Shown: in pieces, positions 1 through 10,998 of the stretch
Numbering within the stretch: the stretch's first letter is position 1
Layout: every line of letters starts with the position of its first letter
NCBI GenBank assembly: GCA_008330645.1
Contig: VLTN01000025.1
Coordinates: 62,001 to 126,000, forward strand
Direction of reading: 5' to 3'
Source: Cafeteria roenbergensis
Taxonomy: Eukaryota > Sar > Bigyra > Bicosoecida > Cafeteriaceae
DNA: 64,000 nucleotides
Notes under the pieces: generated by a model
What the model was told of the DNA's origin: nothing
What the model saw: only the letters and a program-made list of their open reading frames with translations
Database searches by the model: none
Translations under genes and position numbers: made by a program

Positions 1-1405
1 GCGCTGCAAGTGCAGCTGGCCGCCGGAGCTGCCGCGGATGTGGCCGACAAGGTGAGGCGGGCTGCCTGTGGTCGGATCAGCTCTGGGCCGACAGGGGCGT
101 GCGCACTCCTGGCTTTGCGGGAGGCATCGCCAGCTTTGTCGTGGGCAGGCGCAAGGACGCATGCCGGCGACGGCGCAGGGCGATGCTTCACTTGAGTTCC
201 CGCAACGGCAAGGGAAGCTTTGGAGCTGGGTGGATTTCAGGTGGGCGGCGTTGTTCACGTCGCTACCGTCGTCGAGTCGACGACGGAGTCTGTGGCTGAG
301 CATTGCGCGCTGGCACTGGGTAGCTCCAGGACCGTGGCGCTCGCGCTCCGGTTGTCGTGGATGGCAGCCGAACCTGGGCAAGTCACCGTTGCTCTCCACA
401 TTCGCAGAGTGGATACACGCCTCTGATCGTGGCAGCGTGGGGCGGGCACGCGGCAGTCGTCCGTTTGCTGCTCGCTCACGGGGCCGATGCCTCGGCCAAG
501 ACCAAGGCGAGCGGAAGCGCGCCGACTCCAAGGGCCGCGAGGAGCATGCGGCTCGAGGTCTGAAACCTCACAAAGCCGTCGAATGTCCCGCGCCTCGCAG
601 AGCGGGACCTGCGCACTGGCCTTGGCTGCTTGGAATGGACACGCGGCCGTGGCGACCCTTCTGGTGCAGAACGGCGCGGAAGTGGAGGCCAAGGGCGCTG
701 TTCGCTCGGACTGGTAATTTCACCTGCACACGGCTCACTCGACGCCCGCGGCGTTGCACGGACTCAGATGTACACTCCCGAAGACTTGCGCGATTCACAG
801 GGAGCTGTTTTAAAATGTGTTTGGAGTCCCGCAGGACGGGAGCACGGCCTTGCTGGAGGCGGCCTCCAACGGTCACGCGGACGTCGTGAATGTGCTCCTG
901 GACAGCGGTGCAAGCCTCGCTGCCAGGGATAGCGTGGGTCCAGCTGCGACAGCCAGGTTGCGCAAACCGCTCAAATAGCGTGCCAAGGTGATGGACGATG
1001 GGACCGGGGTTCCCCGCGGCAACTGCCCCGAACTGCCTCCCCGCCCCTCTCGCAGAATGGCAACACAGCCCTCTCGCTAGCCGCCTACGGCGGCCACACG
1101 TCGACGGTGAACCTGCTCTTGGACCACGGCGCAGACACTTCGGCCACGAACAACGTACGGTCCACGTGCGGGCTTGCCTGCCCTGCCTTCCCGCTCAGTG
1201 GCCGCTCGAACGCGTTGACCAAGACGTCGTGCGTCGAGGCTGCTGTGCCTGTCGCCATTGCGAATCGCAGCATGGCGAGACACCGATGAGCCGTTGCAGC
1301 AGCGAAGCGTGCAAGCGGTCGCTTGCGAACCACGGGCGCTGGCGGCGTCGAGGCGCGCTCGTTGTCTGGAAGGAAATGTCGCCCGCAGCTGCCCCGAATT
1401 CGTGA
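1..1405 (+). CDS. Ankyrin-repeat protein, 3' part, one repeat per exon
   Basis: The gene enters from the left edge. Exons read: 1-51 (end of a repeat), 408-506, 601-699, 835-933, 1056-1154 and a probable last exon 1271-1405 ending in TGA. The four complete internal exons are exactly 99 nt, phase 0 at both ends, and each encodes one 33-residue ankyrin repeat. They open with S-G-Y-T-P, S-G-T-C-A, D-G-S-T-A and N-G-N-T-A and end in the LLL-x-x-G-A-D type turn. The last exon opens H-G-E-T-P, then degenerates into a 44-residue basic tail. Acceptors are all CGCAG. Donors are GTGAGG, then GCGAGC, GTTCGC, GTGGGT and GTACGG, unusual for this window. Ankyrin repeats mediate protein-protein binding; any other domain lies outside the window. 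The repeats are certain; the last exon is likely but less sure. Confidence 0.85.
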
Positions 1406-1628
1406 TGACATCGCGCTCAAGACTCGCTGGAGATGGGCGTGATGGGCGCTTGGATGCGTGTGCAAGAGCGCGCACCATTGGCCCGCGCCGCCTGACCCCA
1501 CCTCGTCTGCCGCACAGGGCGGGCACGCACACGCAAAAACACAAAGGAGAAACACAGAAGAGCAGGCACGACTGCTTCTCTCCCAGCCCCGTGGCAGCCT
1601 GCGGCCGACCGTCGGGCGCCAGGGCGGG

Positions 1629-2554
1629 TCACTTGCCCTTCTTCTTCCCGCCCTTACCCTTGGCCTTCTCCTCCGCCTGCTCGCGCATGAACTTGCGCGC
1701 TCCGGCCGGCGTGTGGCCAGCCCGCCGAAGGGCGTCGGCCTGTGAAGTGAGGCCTCGCACCCACGCAGCGTAGTCGACCTCCCCGGTGTCGTCGGGGTCG
1801 GCGCTCTCCACCATCTCCTCGGCCATATCGGCGGCGAGCGGCGCAACCCCGCCCTTGACAGGGTCGTGCTCGCCGAGGCTGAGCAGGATCTGCCGGAACG
1901 TTGCCACGGTGATCACACCGCTGCCGTCGGGGTCGAACTCCTGCGCGGCTCGGACCAAGCGCAACGGGGGGCACGCACAGGCAGGTGGTCGGACTCGGGC
2001 GCAGACCGTGTGGCCGCTGCATCGGACACCCTCACGCCCAGCTTCCGGCAGGGACGCGGCCCGTACCGGCGGCCGCTGCGACGCAGCGACTTGCGCCAGC
2101 GCGGGCCCTGAGGCGCCGCGCCGCGGGCTAGAGGGCGCGGCGAGCGCAAGCGGCGCGCGGTCACGGCTGCAACCGTCCCCGCGCGGGCGCCCGCCGCAGG
2201 CCCGGAACGAAGCGCGCGCGCGCCACCCAGCCTCACGCGAAAAGCAGCAACCATCGCGGCCGGTCCGCGCCTCCGGTTGTGGACCGTCCCCACGACGTGC
2301 AGCACCTGCTCGTAGCCGATGCGGCCGTCCGCTGAGTAACGCTCGGCAAACTCGGCAAGCTCCGTCTGGTTCACTGTGTACCGCAGCGCGCGCAGCACCC
2401 CCGCCAGCTCATCGACGGCAATGTCCCCCGCCCCTGCCGTGTCGAAGGTCCGGAACGCCTCGCGCACCGCGGGCAGGCGGTCCTCGGGAATGTGCGAGAC
2501 CGCGCCCGGCAGCCTGGCCGCAGCCGCAGCGTCAGCGGCAGCCGCCGCCGCCAT
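1629..2554 (-). CDS. EF-hand protein, calmodulin-like, possibly DRC8/EFCAB2-type
   Basis: Two exons: 2554-2237 and 1940-1629, with a 296-nt intron (GTGAGG...CGCAG, phase 0), give about 209 aa. Splicing restores a complete third EF-hand: the entering helix ending A-A-F-R joins E-F-D-P-D-G-S-G. Four EF-hand-like units are visible, with loops starting near residues 38, 67, 109 and 154. Loops 3 and 4 keep D-x-D-x-S/T-G at positions 1-6 but lack the position-12 glutamate, and loops 1 and 2 are degenerate, so calcium binding is probably weak. The tail is lysine- and glycine-rich (GKGGKKKGK). The four-hand layout resembles the axonemal nexin-dynein regulatory protein DRC8/EFCAB2, which would suit a flagellate, but another calmodulin-family light chain is possible. 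It is head-to-head with VPS51. Confidence 0.85.
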
Positions 2555-2748
2555 AGAGGGATGCCTGCACGACCCGGCACGCTCGCCTGTTGGCGCGCGG
2601 TGCGCTTCCTGCCCCATGGCCGAGGCGCAGGCGCGCGCTTGCGCCGGGCGCGGCAGAGCCGGCCCATTTCCGCGAGCTTGGGACGCGCACGGCCCCGAGG
2701 CACAGCCGGGGCGGCAGCGCCGAGCGCCTTGGGCAAGGGGCCCAAGCG
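2555..2748. promoter_or_regulatory. Shared bidirectional promoter region, EF-hand gene / VPS51
   Basis: Only 194 bp separate the start codons of the two divergent genes, so both promoters and both 5' UTRs must lie here or overlap. No TATA-like box is apparent; the sequence is uniformly GC-rich. Calling it a promoter is inference from layout. Confidence 0.5.
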
Positions 2749-5700
2749 ATGGCATCCGATGACTCGTGGTGAGTGCCCGCCGCACCAGCGTGGCGCTGTC
2801 GCGGCGCGGCCGCCTTGGCACTGGCCGCGGGCTTCAAGTTTGCCCCGGGCGCAGGTTCGGCCCACGGTCCTGCTCCCCCCGCCCCGCCCCCCCCCCCCAC
2901 ACGCCCCTTCGGAGCCCCCTCCTCCTCCCTCCCCTGCCCGCGCGCTCGCAGGATGCTGGAGCTGCTGGCAAGCCACTACGGGACGCAGCTCACGGAGACG
3001 ACCGAGGTGGCGGAGGCCAAGAACGACATCGACTCCGGCACCTTTGATGCGGACGCGTACACTCGCGACTTGCTCGCCGACAAGACGCTGCCCGACCTCA
3101 TCGCGTACCAGGAAACCCTCGCGAAGAAGGCCCGCTCGCTGGACAGCAGCATGCAGAACCTCGTGTACGAGAATTACAACAAGTTCATCCGAGCCACCGA
3201 GACGATCCGCGAGATGCGCGACTCCGTCGGCGAGCTGGAGGCGGAGATGACCACGCTGCGCGCCGCGATCGACAAGACCGGCGCCACCTCGGCCAAGCTC
3301 ACGGGCTCCCTGTCCTCGAACCGGTCCAAGATCGAGCAGCTGGCGGGCGTGCGGGGCCTCATCGGCAAGCTGGAGTTTCTCTTCCAGCTGCCCGCTCGCC
3401 TGCGCTCCTGCCTCGAGCTCGGCGCCCACCAGCAGGCAGTCAAGTTCTACCGCGCCGCGTCCCGCGTGCTGCGCGCGCACTCTGGCGTGGCGTCATTCGC
3501 GGCCATCGCCACTGAGGCGGACGGCATTGCGGAGCAGCTGCGGGAGCGCCTGCGCGCCCCGCTGCAGGACGGATCCTCGCGGGCGGCCGACGTGGCCGAG
3601 AGCGCCCGGCTGCTGCTGCTGCTCGGGGAGGACGCCCGGCCCCTCATCACCAGCTTCTTGCGCTGGCACGAGCGGCGCCTCCGAGCCGCGCTGCACGGAG
3701 CCGTGGCCGCCGCGGGCGCCGACGGCGCCGACGAGGACGAGAGCTCTGCCGCCTCTGGCGCCCGTGGCGGCGCTGGGTCCAGGGAGCCGCCCCTGTCTGT
3801 GGAGGCAGCGGCCAGCGCCGCCGCCCGGCGCCTGCCGGTGGGGGACCCGTTCGCCGCGGTGACGCTCCTGAACCGCAGCTTCACCGACGCGTTCGTGCGC
3901 ACGGCCAAGGCCTTCGGGTCGCTGCGGACCATTGCAGAGCGCGAGGCGGACGAGGACAGGGCAGCGCGCCACAGGAGGCGCCGGCGGCGCCGCGGGGGTG
4001 CCAGAGCCGACGAGGACGACGACGACGGCGACGAGGACGACGACGAAGCTGACGGCGACGGCAGCGGCGGCAGCACGGGCGACGACGAGTCGACCTCCAG
4101 CGAGCGGGAGGGCGCGCCGGCACTGTCTGCGGACGCCCGCGCCGCCCGCGCCGCCCGCGCCGCCGCTCGCCGCGAGGACATGCAAGCGCTCTCCGGCGAG
4201 TTCGAAACCTTTGCGGCGGAATGTTTCGCCGTATACTTCTCCGCGGTGAAGCGGGCCGTCGGGAGGGCGGACGCCGTGCGAGCGCTGCTGCGCCGCAGCC
4301 AGACCGGCCACCCCGCCCCGGCCGCCGCCGCGGCCGCAGCGGCAGCGGCAGCGGCGGGCGACGGCGGCGAGGAGGCCGGCCTTGCCGAAGGCGCCACGGG
4401 CAGGAACGTGGTGGCCGCGGTTGAGGCCATGCTTCTGGCGGTGCGAGTGCCCGCCCGCCTGGTGCCCGGGGCAGGACTCACAGACAAGGCCGAGGCCGCC
4501 GCCGTGGCGCTGCTGCGCGGCTGCATCCACGGCGCCTTTGAGGCCTTCCGCTCAGTGGTGTGCGCCCTCATGGCGCGCTCGCTCGCCGAGTGCGCGGCGG
4601 CGCCCCCGCTCTCCGTGGAGGCGCCGGTGGCCGTACAGCTCCCCGCCGCGGCCGCGGCCGGCGCCCAGATGCGGGAGATGGGCACACGCCTGGCTGACGA
4701 CGCGGTGGCGCTGCTGCGGGCAGCCCTGGCCGAGAGCCGGCCGGCAGTGCTCGGCGGCATCAGACTGCTTCCGGACTTTGCCAGGGGATTTCCCGGAATG
4801 CTCCACGGGAACGCGCTCTCGGCGATGCTGTGGCTTCCCGCCGTGGCCGAGGCGGCGGCAGACCCCCGCCGGCGCCACAGCTCGACCCAGCTCGCGCAGG
4901 CTGCCAGGGCGGTCGCAGCCGCAATCACCGCTTTCGACGGCAGCGACGCGACGGACCCGGCAGCATCCGCCGGCGTGTTGCGGGCAGTGGCGGCCGCGGT
5001 GCGCGCGCTGCCGCCGCTGCCTCGCCTCATCGACGCTGCCGCCTCGCTGGCCTTGGCGGCGCCCGCTGCCCAGGCCGGCTCCTCGTCCTCGTCCGCCGTG
5101 GCAGCGGCGGGCGGTCACGGCGCCCCCGGGTCGTCCTGGGGGCCCTCCCGAGCCCCGGCGTGCGCCGGGCAGCCCGTTCCCTCCCCTGGCGCCCTGCGCT
5201 CCGCCGCCCTCCGTATGGAGCAGGTGGGCGCGGCCGCTTGCGAGGCCTCCGCGGTTCACGCCGGGGCGCAGCTTCCCAGGCTCGGCCGTCCCGCCGCGGG
5301 GGGCTCGGCGGCCGTCAGGGCGGCCGAGGCGGCGGTGCTCCTCGCCTGCTTCGCGGAGCGTCTCGGCGGCGGCGGCGCGCGGAAGTGTCTGGAGGCTCTG
5401 CAGGCCGCGCAGCCCACCAGGGCGGAGCTTCTCGCCGCCGGCAGCACGGCGTCGGAGGACGACATGGAGGCACACAGCAGCCTCAGCGGCGCGGCCATGG
5501 GCACGCAGGAGAGGCAGCTCTGCCAGCAGGCGCTGGGGTCGGCGGCGCGGCTGGCAGAGGCGGCGGGCCGCGCCGCGGGCGGGCGGCTGGAGCAGTCTCT
5601 GGCGCGGTCGGCCCGGGCGGCGGACTGGGGCGGCATGTCCGAGCCGAGGGGGTGCCGCCCCGCTGCCGGCCTCGCGGCGCGGGAGGCGGCGGTGCTGTGG

Positions 5701-6522
5701 GCGGTGTTGCGCGGAGCGCAGAGCCGCGGCGCGGCGGCAGAGGCCTCGGCCGCCGCGGGCGGGGAGGCCAGCGGCCCATCCAAGGGCGGCCTCCTGGCGG
5801 GCGTGGCGCCCCGCATGCCGCCCTCCGACGCTGAAGGCGGCGGCGACGGCGCTGGGGCCGACGGCGCCGAAGCCGGAGCGGGGGCCGGTGCCGGCGCGAC
5901 GGGCATCGGCGGCGGGCTGGAGGGCGACCTGGACCGGTTGTTCGCCAGCGACGACGCCATGGGCGGCGGCGGCGCAGGCGGCGGGGGCCGTCGCAGCGAG
6001 TGGGAGGCCGTGGGGGCTGTGCCGCTGGCGGCAGAGCCGGTGGTGGCAGTCGCGCTTCGGGAGTCGGTGTGGGGTTTCGCCGAGGCGATGAGGGACGTCG
6101 ACGACCTGGGCGAGCACGGATTCGCGCAGGCGCAGGTGGACGTGGCGGTGCTGGCGGCAGCCGCGGGCAGCATGCTCCGGGGCAAGCGGTGGCTGGCTGC
6201 GGCGGAGGCGGGGCTGGCGGAGGCGCTCTCATCAGCGGCCGACCGCGCGCCGCCCGGCGGCGGGCTCCCCACGGCGGTGGTGTCCATCGCCGCCAAGGAG
6301 TCGCTCAAGTCGCTCGGGCTGCCAGAGGGGTCGGCGCCCCTGCGTGTGAGCCCCCCGCGGGAGGCGCCCGCGCCGGGAGCAGCTGGTGCCGACGCCGCGG
6401 CTGCCGCCGCCGGCGACGCCAGCGAGAGGGGCGAAGGCGCCGGCTCGGCCCAGCAGGATGGCGGGGAGGACGAGGCCGTGGTGCCCGGGTTTGACGCTGC
6501 CGCCATGGGGTTCGGGCCGTGA
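2749..6522 (+). CDS. VPS51: VPS51, subunit of GARP/EARP tethering complexes
   Basis: A 20-nt first exon (2749-2768, ATG to TG) splices over a 183-nt GTGAGT...CGCAG intron to 2952-6522, giving about 1,196 aa. After splicing the protein begins MASDDSWMLELLASHYG. The first 200 or so residues match the Vps51/Fat-free family: an F-D-x-D-x-Y segment, then L-V-Y-E-N-Y-N-K-F-I-x-A-T-x-T-I-R, then L-A-G-V-x-x-L-I-x-K-L-x-F-L-F-x-L-P, then a Y-R-A-A-S-R-V-L helix. In known systems VPS51 joins VPS52-54 for endosome-to-Golgi tethering (GARP) or VPS50 for endosomal recycling (EARP). It is longer than metazoan or plant homologues (about 780 aa) because of acidic, alanine- and glycine-rich insertions in the middle and C-terminal parts. 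The short first exon would be missed by a search for long open frames. Confidence 0.93.
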
Positions 6523-6844
6523 CGCGCTTGGGGCGGGCCGTGCGGCGCGGCGCGGCACAGCTCGGCACAGCGCGTGGCGGCACAGTGCAGCGCGTGGCGG
6601 CACAGTGCAACGCGTGGCAGCACAGCGCGTGGCGCACAGCGCGGCGCGTGGTTGGGCTTTGTTTGCTCGCGCCCGCCGCTACGGGGGTCGTATTCACTCC
6701 GGGCCGGCATGACGCTCCCGTCGCACGCACCTGATGACACGCAATCACGGACACACTCACTCGGAAGGCCTCTCGACTGATGCTCCCCGAACACCTGACA
6801 CAAGACGACGCCGAAGCACACGACAGCAGCCTGAGCCGCCGAGC
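6523..6844. repeat. Tail-to-tail spacer with 20-bp tandem repeat
   Basis: This 322-bp spacer separates the stops of VPS51 and SCC3. About 6551-6650 is a tandem array with a 20-bp unit of the form CGCGTGGCGGCACAGTGCAG. Two near-identical copies lie at 6571-6590 and 6591-6610, with decayed copies on both sides. No gene is seen. Both 3' UTRs and polyadenylation sites must lie here. Confidence 0.8.
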
Positions 6845-9800
6845 TCAGGCGCGGCGCTGCCGCTTCGGCCTGTCCACGTCGATGCTCGCCGAAGACTCTT
6901 GGGTTGCGGTGGCGTGCTCAGTGGGGAGCGTGGCGCCAATGTCCTCGTCCTCGTCGTCGTCGATCAGCGAGCGGCGCACGCTGCCGCCGCGGGAGTCGAG
7001 CGACGCTGAGCGAGCAGCACTGGAGCCGCGGGCCACTGACGAGGCCGCCCCGGCCGCGGCCGAGGAGGCCGAAGACGAGGAGGAGGAGGAGGACGAAGGC
7101 AGCGGCCGTGATGCGGACGCGTGCCCGCTGCCAGGCGTGGCGGCGGCGCCCCCGGGGCGTCGTGCGCCCCCTGAGCGCGCAGCGCTGGACGTGGTGCGGA
7201 TTCTGCGGCGAGAGCCGGTGCCACCGCCGGTGGAGCGCGGGGTGGCTGCGTCGCTGCCTGACTCGACGGCGATGCGCTCGGCCGCAGCGGCGTCGCCCTC
7301 CAGCAGCAGGCGCAGCTGCACTGCCGCCACCCAGGGACCGGCCGCGCTGCGGTCCGTGGCAAAGAGCACCGATGTGCGCGCGTGGCGGGGCAGCCCGAGC
7401 GCCGCGGCCTTGAACGTGGAGAGCACTGAGGCGCGCACCCGCGGGTCGGCGATCCGCGAGATGATGACGTAGCTGCACACGGCGCGGCAGCCCATGCCAG
7501 CCTGCGGGCGGCCCCAGTTGGGGTCCGCCGTCTCCGCGGCCCGCTCCTCGGCCTCCTCGGCCGCGGACACCGCCGCGTCCTCTGCGAAGAGGTCGGCGTC
7601 GGGCCCGCGCTCCCGGCGGCGCTGCTCGGCCACGCGGCGGGCCCGAGCGCCGTCCTGCGGCCGCAGCAGGATGGCGGCGACCTCTCGCTGGAGCTGCTGA
7701 AGGGCGGCCACGAGCGTCCGGCCGGCGCGGGTCCCGGCGCGCACCGCCCTTGCCGAGGCCACGGAGGGCCCCAGCTTCGTCGGGATGGTGCGGGCGAAGC
7801 GGACGGCCTCCATGGTGATGGCCTTGTTCAGCTCCAGCACGCGGCGGCGCTCGTGGGCCGAGGCGTCGGCGGCCTCGTCCTCGCCGGCCGCTCGGCGCTC
7901 CTCCTCGGCCTCCTCGTGCTCCTCGGCCTGCGCCTCCATCTCCGCCGCGCGGGACACGGCGGCCCGCAGGGCCGACCACACCGCCGCCACCCACTCGGCC
8001 TCGGAGCGGCCGCGCGTCTCGCGCATGGCCACGCGCGCGAGGGCTCCCGGCTCCAGCTCCTGGGGGCCCTGCGCGGAGGCGAAGGTGGCGGCGCCGACTG
8101 CGCTGGAGCCGGCAGCGCCCCCCGCCACGAGCGAGGCGGTGAGGGGCGCGAGGCTGGCCGCGTGCGCCGACGCGAGGAGCGTCCGTCCCTCCTGGAGCGC
8201 CTGCCGCCGCGCCCGCAGGCACTCCACGGCGGCGAGCATTGCCATAACGTCGCCGTCGTCGCGCGCCGCAGCGGCGTCCCCTGCCGCCGCGCGCGCCTCG
8301 CGCACCCGCTGCTCGTACGCCTCAATGGACGCGTCGAGCTCCGCCTCGGCAGCGGCGGTTGACGCGGCGAAGTCGTCCGTGCCGCGGGCGCCCTCCGCGC
8401 GCATGCGGGCGATGACGGCGGCAGAGGCCACCGCCGCCGCGCGCTCCGCCGGCTGCCGGGGAAAGCCCGCCACGTTCACGGTGGCCGTGGCCGCCGCCGC
8501 CTCCGCCTCGGACAGCGCGGCGCCGCCGAGGGCAGCAGCGGCAGCGCGCGCCGCGCCCGCCTCCACGCCCGCCGCGTCGACCGTTGCCTTGAGCAGGGCG
8601 TCGGCGTCCTCCCGCCAGCCCCGGCTGTGCTCCCGCAGCGCGCGTCCCAGCCGCTCCGACTCGCGCCTCGCCGCCCGGGCAACGGCGTCGGCGTCCGCGG
8701 CCTGCATCGCCGCGTCGGCGGCGGCGTCGCCCTCCTCCGCTGCCTCGGCGGCGACGGCGTCGTCCCCGTCCTCCCGCGCCGACGCCGCGAGCGCGGCCGC
8801 CCAGCGCGCGCCGTCCTCCGGCGGCAGCGCGAGCGGCCACAGCATCGTCTCCTCCAGGTCGGGCGGGCAGAGACGCACCACCTCCACCACCGTCCGCCAC
8901 GCCGCGGCGCGGGCGGAGGCCGCGAGCGCCGCGAGCGCGGCGAGGGCCTGCTGCTCGCTGGCACCGGCGGCGGTGCTGTCGCCCGAGGCGCCGGGCCGGG
9001 GCGCGCCAAAGGCCTCTGACGGCTCGCCCTGCGCCAAGGCCTCGGCAGTCTCCGCGACGGCGGCCCCGGCCTTTGTGGCGTCGTCCAGGCACCCGCCGGC
9101 CTGCCGCAGCAGCAGGTCACGGAAGCCGCGCGCGGGGGCGACGGCCTCCCAGGCGGCGGCTGGGGGCGCCGAGGAGCTCAGCGCCTGCGTCGCGGAGGCA
9201 GCTGAGGCCACCTGCCGCGTGAAGATGGCGCCGGCGAGCTGCAGAGCCGAGTGGGCCATGCGGGCAGCCTCCATGCCGCTGGCCGAGGCGCAGGCCACGA
9301 TCGGGGCCTTGAGCTCCCCAGCGCCGAGCTTGGCGCAGCTGAGCACGAGCCGGACGCAGCCGAGCAGCACCCACACGACGTCGGACGCGCTGCCTCGCTG
9401 GCGGGTCGAGGCCCTGTGGCCGACGTTCCGGTCCACGAGCGCCTGGGCGAGAGCCTCCCCCTGGTCGGCGCTGGCCTGCGCCTGCGCCTCGGCTTCCTCC
9501 AGCGCAGCGGCGTCTGCCTCAGAGTGGGGCTCGAAGGCGCCGTCTGCCACGAGGAGCATGTCCGCGGCCAGCACCGCCTCCGCCAGGCGGGAGGTCGCGT
9601 CTGCCACCCCGGCCATGAGCGCGCGGGAGCGGCGCAGCAGCGACGGGGGCACGCTGGAGCCCGCGGCGCTGCCCTCCTCGCCGTCCTCGTCCACGTCCTC
9701 GTCGTCGCCGCCCTCCTCCTCGGCGAGTGCGTAGAGCGGCTCGAGGCTCCCAGTGGCGACGCAAGCCAGCGCGTGGGCGCCGTCGCCCGCGCGCTGCAAC

Positions 9801-10942
9801 AGCTCGGCAACTGCCTCCTTGAAGGCCTGGTGCGCGAGGGACGACGCGTCGGTGCGCAGGGGCTGCTTCGGGCCACGGGCGGCGCCGGCCTTGCGCCCGC
9901 GCGCAGGCGGTGCTGCGGAGGCGTCGGTGGAGGCGGCGCCGGACAGCCGCGAGAGGAGGCGCGCCCCGGCGCCCGGCCTGGCCCCTCCCGTACCGCGGAC
10001 GAGGGCGTCCCGCCCCGTGTTCACCATGGCCCGCGCAGCGTCCGCGTTGGCCGCGTGCGCGAGAGCGCGGTCCGGCACGGCGTCCGCCAGGTCCATGAGG
10101 GCGAGCAGGCCGCCCTGCTCGGCCCGGACCACCTCGGCCACAGAGGCAAATGCGGCGCACACCACCTCCACGGCGTCGTCGCCGGCGTCGCCGGCCAGGG
10201 CGCGCGCCTCGGCCGACAGGCTGGGCTGCAGCGAGCGGCCCTGCGCCCAGCGGAGGCACGATGCCAGCAGCCGCACGCCCGCCACCCGCAGCGGGCCGTC
10301 CAGCCGCTTGGGCGCCTGGAGCAGCGCCATCTCCGCGTCCTCGCCCTCGCCGCGCGCGCCCCCCTCCTCGCCATCGGCGTCGTCCTCCTGCTCCTGCTCC
10401 TCCTCCTCGTCGTCCTCCAGACCCTCCGGGGCCGGCCCGGGCACGGGCCCGTCGCTGAGCAGCACGGCCCTGTGCGCGTCCCAGTCCGCCAGCACCTCCG
10501 CGTCCTCCAGCCCCCACATGCTGCTCACCACCACCTCGCACATGGCGGCCCAGGGGCGGTCCAGCGCCGCCGCCTGCTGCGCAGCGAGACGGGCCACCTC
10601 CTCGTCGGACGCGTCGTCGCCGAGCAGCACCTGCGCGCGCTCCGCGGCCTCCGCCGCGATGTGGCCTGTGGCGCGGCGGACCACCCCCAGCACGGCCATG
10701 AGCTGCCGCTGCGCGTGACGGCGCCGCAGAGCAGCCACGTCCACCGCAGCTGCCGCCGCGTCGCCGGCCTCTGCCGCCGCCACGCGCGCTCGCTCCAAGC
10801 GGTCGGCCTCGCTCTCGCCATCTCCTCCAGCGCCGTCCTCTCCGGCGTCCTCGGCCGCGGCAGCGGCGGCAGATCCGCGCCGCTTGCTCCCGGCGCGGCC
10901 CTTGCGACCGCTGGCCTGGCCCTTGGCCGCCGCCGCCGCCGC

Positions 10943-10998
<56 letters not shown>

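Noticed and set aside
1389-1442. Alternative last exon of the ankyrin gene after a CCGCAG
   Set aside because: It is in phase, but the exon at 1271 has a TCGCAG acceptor and opens with the repeat signature H-G-E-T-P, so it is preferred.
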